Assembly (NCBI GenBank): GCA_039184055.1
Contig: JBCDBH010000188.1
Span: 1-11,269 of the forward strand
Reading direction: 5' to 3'
Length of the DNA stretch: 11,269 bases
DNA from: JBCDBH01 sp039184055
GTDB taxonomy: Bacteria; Acidobacteriota; Thermoanaerobaculia; Multivoradales; J023
Shown: positions 6,977-11,269 of the stretch, piece by piece
Layout: every line of letters starts with the position of its first letter
Numbering within the stretch: position 1 is the stretch's first letter
The notes under the pieces: generated by a model
Database searches by the model: none
Seen by the model: only the letters and a program-made list of their open reading frames with translations
Told to the model about the DNA's origin: nothing
Position numbers and translations under genes: made by a program

Positions 6977-8050
6977 TCAGTCGTCCAGCCGATCGATCAG
7001 GGCGCGGGTCACCTGATCGGTGCTCGCGCTGCCACCCAGATCGGGGGTCAGCACCGAGCCATCGGCGAGCAGGTCGTCGACCGCGTGATCGATCCGGTCC
7101 GACAGGTCCTCCAGGCCGAGGTGATCGAGCATCATGCGTGCCGACAGGACCGTCGCCAGCGGATTGGCCACGCCCTGGCCGGCGATATCCGGCGCCGAGC
7201 CGTGCACCGACTCGAAATAGGCGTTCTCCACGCCGACACAGCCCGACGGCGCCATGCCCATGCCGCCGACCAGCTCGGCGGTGATGTCGCTCAAGATGTC
7301 GCCGAAGAGGTTCGGACAGACGATGACATCGAAGGTCCACGGATGCTCCACCAGACGACGCGCCGCGTCGTCGACGAAGAAGTGCTCATACTCCATGCCC
7401 GCTTCCTCGAGCATCTCGAAAGCGATCTCACGGAACCAGCCGTCGGTGTAGCGGAGCACGTTGGCTTTGGTGACCACCGTCACTAGCGGAGTCTGACGCG
7501 CCGTCGCGCGTCGTCGGCGTTTCTTCGCCTTGTCGATCGCCGTCGCCACCACCCGGCGCGTGCCTTCCTCGGTCGTCACCCGCACCGTGAACCGACCCTC
7601 GCGTGGCACCTCGCGATCGAAATTGTCCCTTAGCTCCGGCCAGCGACGCGTGAACTCCGACAGCTCACCCTCACGCCCCGGATACTCGCCTTCCAGATTC
7701 TCGCGCACCACCAGCAGATCGACCGCCTGATCGTTCTTGAGCGGCGAATCGAGCCGTGGTCGATTACGCGCCGGACGCAGATTCGCGTGGGTGACCAGCC
7801 CCCACCGCAAAAACCGCAGCACCGGATGACAATGCTTCTGCGTCGCGCCGAAGATCACCGCGTCGGCGTCGCGACAGACCTGCTTGCTCGCTTCCGGCAA
7901 CGCGTCACCGTGCGCGTCGAGAGCGGGCTTACCGTGAATCGGGCGAACAAAGTCCACGTCACCGAGGACGTGCTCCAAGACCTCGGCCGTCGCTTCGACC
8001 ACTTCCGGGCCGATGCCTTCGCCACCGAGCAAGGCGATTTGTAGGGTCAT
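6977..8050 (-). CDS. NAD-dependent beta-decarboxylating dehydrogenase (isocitrate/isopropylmalate family)
   Basis: The 357-residue product matches the usual family length. It should oxidise and decarboxylate a 2-hydroxy-3-carboxy acid in the cytosol. Visible: GGEGIGPE (residues 9-16, usual GDGIGPE with D replaced by E), NLRPAR (90-95), VRENLEGEY (115-123), TKAN with the catalytic lysine (K195), metal-binding D227/D228, D251 and D255 in NLFGDILSD, and HGSAPDIAG (283-291), whose D288-I289 pair is the NAD-preferring type. VRENxEGEY resembles isocitrate, homoisocitrate or tartrate enzymes rather than LeuB (VRExTGGxYFG), so I do not name it leuB. A polybasic segment (KKRRRR, 176-181) is unusual. 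The start at 8050 is chosen because MTLQIALLGGEGIGPE is the family N-terminus; an ATG at 8134 would add a basic, unrelated-looking 28 residues. Its ribosome site is weak. Its role, in primary metabolism or in making an NRPS precursor, is open. Confidence 0.93.
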   Translation of the reverse strand: MTLQIALLGGEGIGPEVVEATAEVLEHVLGDVDFVRPIHGKPALDAHGDALPEASKQVCRDADAVIFGATQKHCHPVLRFLRWGLVTHANLRPARNRPRLDSPLKNDQAVDLLVVRENLEGEYPGREGELSEFTRRWPELRDNFDREVPREGRFTVRVTTEEGTRRVVATAIDKAKKRRRRATARQTPLVTVVTKANVLRYTDGWFREIAFEMLEEAGMEYEHFFVDDAARRLVEHPWTFDVIVCPNLFGDILSDITAELVGGMGMAPSGCVGVENAYFESVHGSAPDIAGQGVANPLATVLSARMMLDHLGLEDLSDRIDHAVDDLLADGSVLTPDLGGSASTDQVTRALIDRLDD

Positions 8051-8236
8051 AGGTGCTCGTTTCAGGCCGGCGAGAGACCGGCGGTTGATCGACCGCGGGG
8101 GCGGTTCGTGTCGGGCAATGCGTGTGTTTGCCATGACATACGATCCGGCCTCGACGCGAAAACAACGGGTTGAGCATCCTACGTCAGTGTCGAAAGCGCG
8201 GCAAGCAGGCGGATGTCGTTCACTGGGCGATCCCCG
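8051..8236. other. Intergenic region between the YCII gene and the dehydrogenase gene
   Basis: This 186-base gap lies between two minus-strand genes. It holds a GCCGG/CCGGC hairpin (8066-8082) and a 16-base near-palindrome (8081-8096) upstream of the dehydrogenase start. No convincing sigma-70 promoter is visible on the minus strand: TTG-rich and TAT-rich bits around 8140-8170 do not space well. No clear rho-independent terminator follows the YCII stop either. The ORF extension up to 8134 is in frame but does not look like protein of the family. Confidence 0.6.
8081..8096. promoter_or_regulatory. 16-bp near-palindrome upstream of dehydrogenase, possible operator
   Basis: GCGGTTGATCGACCGC is an inverted repeat with 7 of 8 half-site positions matching. 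Its near edge is 30 bases before the dehydrogenase start codon at 8050, a position where a repressor site would be expected. However, the region is GC-rich and GATC-rich palindromes are common in this DNA, so chance is a real alternative. Confidence 0.3.
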
Positions 8237-8548
8237 TCAAGTCGTCTCGTTCGATGTCTGGGCTGCCTCGCGCTCGGGGAGAACTTGTGACCAGTCGAGG
8301 ATCTCGACGCTGGAGAACACGCGACCGGAGGCGTTGTAGGGTTCCATACGGATGAAGGCTTCCGCGTCGCTTCGCTGGATGAAGCTCGTCAGGACGATCA
8401 TGGTCTCGGGCTTGCCGTCGCGAAGGGTGGGGCCGCCCGCGACGATCGAGCTCTTGTGATCGTCGATGTACCGCAGGTGGTCGTGACGGAGCTGAGCTCG
8501 GATGGCGTCGCTGTCCGCGCGGACGGAGGCGAGTAGTGCGAAGGGCAT
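8237..8548 (-). CDS. YCII-family protein
   Basis: A small 103-residue protein with the ferredoxin-like YCII fold. Visible family features are the N-terminal strand MPFALLASVR, RHDHLRYIDDH (residues 21-31) with candidate active-site histidines, AGGPTLRDGKPETMIVL (37-53), SDAEAFI (60-66) and EPYNASGRVFSSVEI (69-83), where most relatives have DPY or DPF. YCII proteins are mostly of unknown function; some relatives are dehydrochlorinases or muconolactone-isomerase-like enzymes. It is the last gene of a three-gene operon, nine bases after the DJ-1/PfpI gene. Its AGGAG site overlaps that gene's stop codon, so translational coupling is likely. The C-terminal tail (residues 88-103) is not conserved in a way I recognise. 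Confidence 0.88.
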   Translation of the reverse strand: MPFALLASVRADSDAIRAQLRHDHLRYIDDHKSSIVAGGPTLRDGKPETMIVLTSFIQRSDAEAFIRMEPYNASGRVFSSVEILDWSQVLPEREAAQTSNETT

Positions 8549-8552
8549 GCTG

Positions 8553-8558
8553 TCTCCT
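8553..8558 (-). promoter_or_regulatory. Ribosome binding site overlapping an upstream stop codon
   Basis: On the minus strand TGAGGAGACAGCATG joins the stop codon of the DJ-1/PfpI gene, the AGGAG site and the YCII start, with five bases between AGGAG and ATG. The shared A of TGA and AGGAG indicates coupled translation of the two genes. Confidence 0.8.
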
Positions 8559-9226
8559 CAGTGCTCGCGGATGACGTCTATGAATCGTTGCGCGGTCTGG
8601 ATCGCCGAGGCGGGGTTTTGTCCGGTGACGAGTCGGCCGTCGACCTGCACATGATCCGCGCCAGGCGCCGCGCCGACGAATGCGGCGCCTTCTCGACGCA
8701 TGCGGTCTTCGAGCGAGAACGGCATGTGATCGAAGAGCGGATCGAGCTCGTCTTCGCCCTGGGTGTAGGCGGTGACCCGACGTTGGTGGAGCAGGGTCTT
8801 GCCACCGGGCAACACCACTCCGAGAAGCGACGCCGGGCCATGACACACGGAGCCGACGACCTTCTCGTCCGTCCAGAAATCAGCGATGAGGCTCTTGAGC
8901 GTCGGATCCGTGGCGAGATCGAACATCGGTCCGTGCCCGCCCGGCAGGAAGATGGCGTCGAAATCCTCGGCAGCGACGGTATCCAGACGCACGGTGGCGT
9001 TGAGCGCGGCGAGGGCGTCGCGCACCCCGGCGATCTCGTCGGTCGACGGATAGCCTCGAGGGTCGACCGGAGCGGGCCCGCCCTTGGGGCTCGCCACCGT
9101 CACGTCGTACCCCGCTTCCAGCACCTCGGCATAGGGTTCCGAAAACTCGCTGAACCAAATCCCCGTGGTGGGTTTTCCTTGTACGTCGCCGTGGCTCGTG
9201 ACGACAAAAAGCACCTTCTTGCTCAT
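8558..9226 (-). CDS. DJ-1/PfpI family protein, Hsp31-like (type 1 glutamine amidotransferase domain)
   Basis: The 222-residue protein has the flavodoxin-like DJ-1/PfpI fold. Visible: strand KKVLFVVTSH (3-12), TTGIWFSEFSEPY (20-32) with the conserved acid E27, LPGGHGP (94-100), the nucleophile elbow GSVCHGPASLL (125-135) with C128-H129, PFSLEDRM (169-176) and VTGQNPASA (200-208). Hsp31-like members act as glutathione-independent glyoxalases or protein/sugar deglycases and holdases against methylglyoxal-type damage; which activity applies here is inferred. The start at 9226 is chosen for its GGAG site eight bases upstream and the family-typical MSKKVLFVVTSH. An in-frame ATG at 9244 overlaps the upstream gene's stop (ATGA) but lacks a good ribosome site. 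Middle gene of the three-gene operon, 14 bases after the beta-propeller gene. Confidence 0.94.
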   Translation of the reverse strand: MSKKVLFVVTSHGDVQGKPTTGIWFSEFSEPYAEVLEAGYDVTVASPKGGPAPVDPRGYPSTDEIAGVRDALAALNATVRLDTVAAEDFDAIFLPGGHGPMFDLATDPTLKSLIADFWTDEKVVGSVCHGPASLLGVVLPGGKTLLHQRRVTAYTQGEDELDPLFDHMPFSLEDRMRREGAAFVGAAPGADHVQVDGRLVTGQNPASAIQTAQRFIDVIREH

Positions 9227-9234
9227 GGTCTTGT

Positions 9235-9238
9235 CTCC
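9235..9238 (-). promoter_or_regulatory. Ribosome binding site of the DJ-1/PfpI gene
   Basis: GGAG on the minus strand lies eight bases before ATG 9226-9224 and just after the beta-propeller gene's stop (9243-9241). It favours the 9226 start over the overlapping ATG at 9244. Confidence 0.65.
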
Positions 9239-9240
9239 AG

Positions 9241-10146
9241 TCATGCCAGCCGACCCGTCTCGAGCTCGACGAGCTTGGCGGCACGCACCTGTCCGTCGAT
9301 CGGCGCGAGGATGCCTCCGGTCGTGGTGACGAGCAGGTCGCCTTTCGAATCGAACGCACACGACGTTGATCCGTGCATGTGCTGATCCGGGCCGGCGATC
9401 ACCGTGCGGATGCCCTCGGGGGAGAGGCGTTGAAGCTGGTTGTGGACGTGGGTCGTGATGAAGAGGTTGCCCGCGGCGTCAACAGCAAAATCGTCGCCGA
9501 CGAATTGCTCGGCGAGGATGCTCATCTCCCCGGCCCTTCCCTCGTGGATCGGACACATCAAGACGAGCGCCCGCTCGGTGGAGGTGAAGTACGCGTCGTC
9601 GCCCACCACTTGAATTCCGTTCGCGCCTGGCATCATGGGTTCGGGCGAGCTCTTGGTGAGCAGTGCATGCTGCAGCCACGACGTGACCTGGCCTGTCGTG
9701 GTGTCGATTGCGAACACCTCGCCGAGGATCGAATCGACTGCGAGCAGCCTCGTCGTCGAGAGAGCCGTGTTGCCGTTGAGGAAGAGCCCTCGGGGGACGT
9801 GCGCCAGCTCCGATACCGAGCCCTCGAGATCCGCTTCCCAGATCGACCAGCCCGGTTGACCGGGTGTGCCGACGTTGATGAAGAAACGGTCACCCATTCG
9901 GGTGATACCGGTCGGTTCCTTCGGGAAACGCGCGAAGACCGAGCGGGCGCCATCGCGTAGTGACACGCGCTCGATCGATGCCGACGAGACGATGCTCACC
10001 AGCACCGTTTCATCGTCGAGCACGACGAGGTTCTCGACAAAGGTGCCGATCGGCCACTCCGTGATGATGCGCGCCGGCACGATGTGGCTAGGCGCGGGCC
10101 GATGGGTAGGGCGATCCACCGGGATGCCCTTCTCGAAAGGACTCAT
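9241..10146 (-). CDS. SMP-30/gluconolactonase-like six-bladed beta-propeller protein
   Basis: The 301-residue, apparently cytosolic protein (no signal peptide seen) fits the SMP-30/gluconolactonase/LRE family, whose known members hydrolyse lactones or related esters with a bound divalent metal. Repeated blade-like segments are visible, among them LAVDSILGEVFAIDTTTGQV (135-154), PGANGIQVVGDDAYFTST (173-190), DDFAVDAAGNLFITTHVHNQ (218-237) and CAFDSKGDLLVTTTGG (263-278). E38, N125, N176 and D218/D219 are plausible counterparts of the SMP-30 metal ligands, judged only by context. The start at 10146 is supported by AGGAG six bases upstream; the longer in-frame extension to 10251 has no support. 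First gene of the operon, divergent from the AraC-type regulator. A lactonase role is likely but the substrate is unknown. Confidence 0.88.
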   Translation of the reverse strand: MSPFEKGIPVDRPTHRPAPSHIVPARIITEWPIGTFVENLVVLDDETVLVSIVSSASIERVSLRDGARSVFARFPKEPTGITRMGDRFFINVGTPGQPGWSIWEADLEGSVSELAHVPRGLFLNGNTALSTTRLLAVDSILGEVFAIDTTTGQVTSWLQHALLTKSSPEPMMPGANGIQVVGDDAYFTSTERALVLMCPIHEGRAGEMSILAEQFVGDDFAVDAAGNLFITTHVHNQLQRLSPEGIRTVIAGPDQHMHGSTSCAFDSKGDLLVTTTGGILAPIDGQVRAAKLVELETGRLA

Positions 10147-10150
10147 GACA

Positions 10151-10157
10151 CTCTCCT
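10151..10157 (-). promoter_or_regulatory. Ribosome binding site of the beta-propeller gene
   Basis: AGGAGAG on the minus strand, with six bases between AGGAG and the ATG at 10146. It fixes the start of the first operon gene and argues against the longer reading. Confidence 0.75.
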
Positions 10158-10200
10158 GGTCTGAATCAGGCGGTTGGTCGATCGATGCCGTCGGGTGATG

Positions 10201-10229
10201 TTGCCGGCATCCAATGCTCCCACTATAGT
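10201..10229 (+). promoter_or_regulatory. Candidate sigma-70 promoter of the araC-type gene
   Basis: TTGCCG (10201-10206, 4 of 6 to TTGACA), a 17-base spacer and TATAGT (10224-10229, 5 of 6 to TATAAT) form a well-spaced promoter reading toward the regulator. A start site near 10236 would give a leader of about 69 bases before the TTG at 10305. Confidence 0.6.
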
Positions 10230-10234
10230 GAGAG
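10217..10234. promoter_or_regulatory. 18-bp near-perfect palindrome at the shared -10 region
   Basis: CTCcCACTATAGTGaGAG has a perfect 10-bp palindrome (10221-10230) extended by CTC/GAG arms after one mismatched pair. It sits midway in the 158-base divergent gap, over both predicted -10 elements. It could be an operator, or simply two overlapping -10 hexamers. AraC-family proteins more often bind direct repeats, so binding by the adjacent regulator is not assured. Confidence 0.55.
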
Positions 10235-10250
10235 GTATTGGGCGCATCCA
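10222..10250 (-). promoter_or_regulatory. Candidate divergent promoter of the beta-propeller operon
   Basis: Because CACTATAGTG is palindromic, TATAGT also reads on the minus strand at 10227-10222. With a 17-base spacer the -35 position is 10250-10245, TGGATG, only 3 of 6 to consensus. A weak -35 fits a promoter needing an activator such as the adjacent AraC-type protein. A start site near 10215 would again give a leader of about 69 bases. Confidence 0.45.
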
Positions 10251-10290
10251 TGATGGTTGCTCCTGAAGATCTTGCAGAAACGCCTGAATC

Positions 10291-10295
10291 GGAGG
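10291..10295 (+). promoter_or_regulatory. Ribosome binding site deciding a TTG start
   Basis: GGAGG lies nine bases before TTG at 10305. The TTG at 10257, which would add 16 residues, has no such site. The protein beginning at 10305 reads MADVLSDVL, matching the usual start of cupin-type AraC regulators. Confidence 0.65.
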
Positions 10296-10304
10296 GTGAT
10301 CCGT

Positions 10305-11216
10305 TTGGCGGACGTACTGTCGGACGTGCTCGGAGATCTCGGCCTACGGGGCGAAGTCTTTTGCCGGACTACGCTCGGGCCCGGGATCTCGCTGTCGTTT
10401 CCCACCGGGCAAGCCCACTTCCACGTCATCGAGCGTGGTCCGTGCTGGATCACGATTCCGGACGACGACATCTCCCTGCTGGCGAGCTCGGGAGACCTTC
10501 TGCTCCTCGTCGCGGGAAGCGGGCACGCCGTGGCGTCCGACGAGCGAGCCGCCGTGGATCATGGGCTGTGGGACATCGTGCCCAGCCACTACGACGCCGA
10601 ACGTCTGACCCTCGACCTTTCGGATGACGAGCCCTGTGTCGAGATGATCTGCGGCCGTTTCTCGATGGACTCGGTCGGTAGCGAGGCCGTCGTCGGCGTG
10701 CTGCCGTCGGTCGTACATCTACGAGGCCGAAGCGGACAGCTGGTCGACGGGCTGGCGTCCATGCTTCGCCTGCTGTCGGCGGAAGCGACCTCCAACGCGC
10801 CCGGGAGCAGCCTCGCCCGGGCCCGGCTCGTCGAGCTGATCCTCATCGGCGCCATACGTCGATGGCTGGTCGAAACAGGCGACGACCAAGCCGGCTGGCT
10901 TCCCGCGCTCCGCGATCCCGTCGTGGGTGCCGCACTCGGTAACCTGCACACTCGCCCCGAGCACCCGTGGACCGTTTCCGAGCTGTCATCCACGGTCGGC
11001 TTGTCGCGCTCACCCTTCGCCGCGCGATTCAAAAGCCAGGTCGGCGTCTCACCGATGAAATACCTCACCTCCTGGCGTATGCGTCTCGCCGTCCGGCTGC
11101 TACGTCGTGGCACATCCGTCGGCGAAGCAGCCAGCGCCGTCGGCTACGCATCCGACGCCGCCTTCAGCAGGACATTCAAAAAAGAAATGGGCGTGCCACC
11201 GAGCTCGTTTCGGTGA
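10305..11216 (+). CDS. AraC-family transcriptional regulator with cupin-type sensor domain
   Basis: The 303-residue protein has an N-terminal cupin-like ligand domain (residues about 3-190: LSDVLGDLGLRGEVF, HFHVIERGPCWITI, SGDLLLLVAGSGH, CGRFSMD) of the type found in many AraC regulators next to oxidoreductase genes. The C-terminal DNA-binding domain has two helix-turn-helix motifs: WTVSELSSTVGLSRSPFAARF (222-242) and SVGEAASAVGYASDAAFSRTF (271-291), joined by GVSPMKYLTSWRMRLA. It probably controls the divergent beta-propeller/DJ-1/YCII operon and perhaps itself, sensing a small molecule of unknown identity. The start is TTG at 10305, chosen for the GGAGG nine bases upstream and the family-typical N-terminus; a longer reading from TTG 10257 is possible. 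The C-terminal end (PPSSFR) is complete. Confidence 0.94.
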   Translation: MADVLSDVLGDLGLRGEVFCRTTLGPGISLSFPTGQAHFHVIERGPCWITIPDDDISLLASSGDLLLLVAGSGHAVASDERAAVDHGLWDIVPSHYDAERLTLDLSDDEPCVEMICGRFSMDSVGSEAVVGVLPSVVHLRGRSGQLVDGLASMLRLLSAEATSNAPGSSLARARLVELILIGAIRRWLVETGDDQAGWLPALRDPVVGAALGNLHTRPEHPWTVSELSSTVGLSRSPFAARFKSQVGVSPMKYLTSWRMRLAVRLLRRGTSVGEAASAVGYASDAAFSRTFKKEMGVPPSSFR

Positions 11217-11221
11217 GAGGC

Positions 11222-11245
11222 GCAGGGATCCCAGAGGTCCCTACG
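11222..11245 (+). terminator. Possible stem-loop after the araC-type gene
   Basis: Six bases after the TGA stop, AGGGA (11224-11228) and TCCCT (11238-11242) pair, with an inner CC/GG pair, one bulged T and a CAGA loop; GC and CG extend the base after a C/A mismatch. There is no run of T after it, so it is a weak terminator candidate. It is also very near the artefactual end of the sequence. Confidence 0.35.
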
Positions 11246-11256
11246 CTCCTTCGGAG

Positions 11257-11269
11257 AGATCGGAAGAGC
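11257..11269 (+). other. Illumina adapter remnant at contig end
   Basis: The last 13 bases, AGATCGGAAGAGC, are exactly the common stem of Illumina TruSeq adapters. An exact 13-base match at the very end of the sequence is far more likely to be untrimmed library adapter than genomic DNA. These bases should be removed, and the few bases before them treated with care. Confidence 0.93.

Noticed and set aside
6977..8050. Naming the dehydrogenase leuB
   Set aside because: The VRENLEGEY motif and the substrate-side region differ from typical LeuB, and no leuA, leuC or leuD lies nearby.
8051..8134. N-terminal extension of the dehydrogenase to ATG 8134
   Set aside because: The extra 28 residues are basic and unlike the family, which starts close to the GxGIGPE strand; no good ribosome site precedes the ATG at 8134.
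8165..8236. Rho-independent terminator after the YCII gene
   Set aside because: Only three-base stems such as GGG/CCC at 8225-8234 are found and no T-run follows on the minus strand.
1..11269. CRISPR array, tRNA, rRNA, transposase or attachment site
   Set aside because: No spaced short direct repeats, cloverleaf or CCA-ending elements, rRNA stretches, or transposase/integrase motifs were seen on either strand.

Overview
The window looks like one end of a draft or metagenomic contig from a high-GC Gram-negative-like bacterium. It opens in mid-gene, and its last 13 bases exactly match the common stem of Illumina TruSeq adapters. GC-rich third codon positions, AGGAG-type ribosome binding sites and multimodular NRPS fit lineages such as Myxococcota or Acidobacteriota, but no marker gene fixes the taxon. 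GATC and CGATCG are strikingly frequent throughout.

Region 1 (1-6975, + strand) is the 3' part of a non-ribosomal peptide synthetase gene: the C-terminal end of an adenylation (A) domain, a carrier domain (T), then two full C-A-T modules. Order is (A)-T-C-A-T-C-A-T. There is no epimerase, thioesterase or reductase; the protein ends after the last T domain in a very basic tail. Hand-read pocket residues suggest a small aliphatic residue such as valine for the last A domain and an unassigned hydrophobic-looking pocket for the one before.

Region 2 (6977-8050, - strand) is an NAD-dependent beta-decarboxylating dehydrogenase of the isocitrate/isopropylmalate/homoisocitrate/tartrate family. It converges on the NRPS gene with a single base between the stop codons. 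Whether it serves the peptide pathway is unknown.

Region 3 (8237-11216) is a self-contained regulatory unit: an AraC-family regulator with a cupin-type sensor domain (+ strand) divergent from a tight three-gene operon (- strand) encoding an SMP-30/gluconolactonase-like beta-propeller, a DJ-1/PfpI (Hsp31-like) protein and a YCII-family protein. Gaps of 14 and 9 bases and ribosome sites beside or overlapping the upstream stop point to co-translation. The divergent promoters appear to share one palindromic -10 element inside an 18-bp near-palindrome. A role in handling reactive carbonyls, lactones or other electrophiles is plausible but inferred from families only.

No tRNA, rRNA, CRISPR array, transposase or prophage gene was seen.
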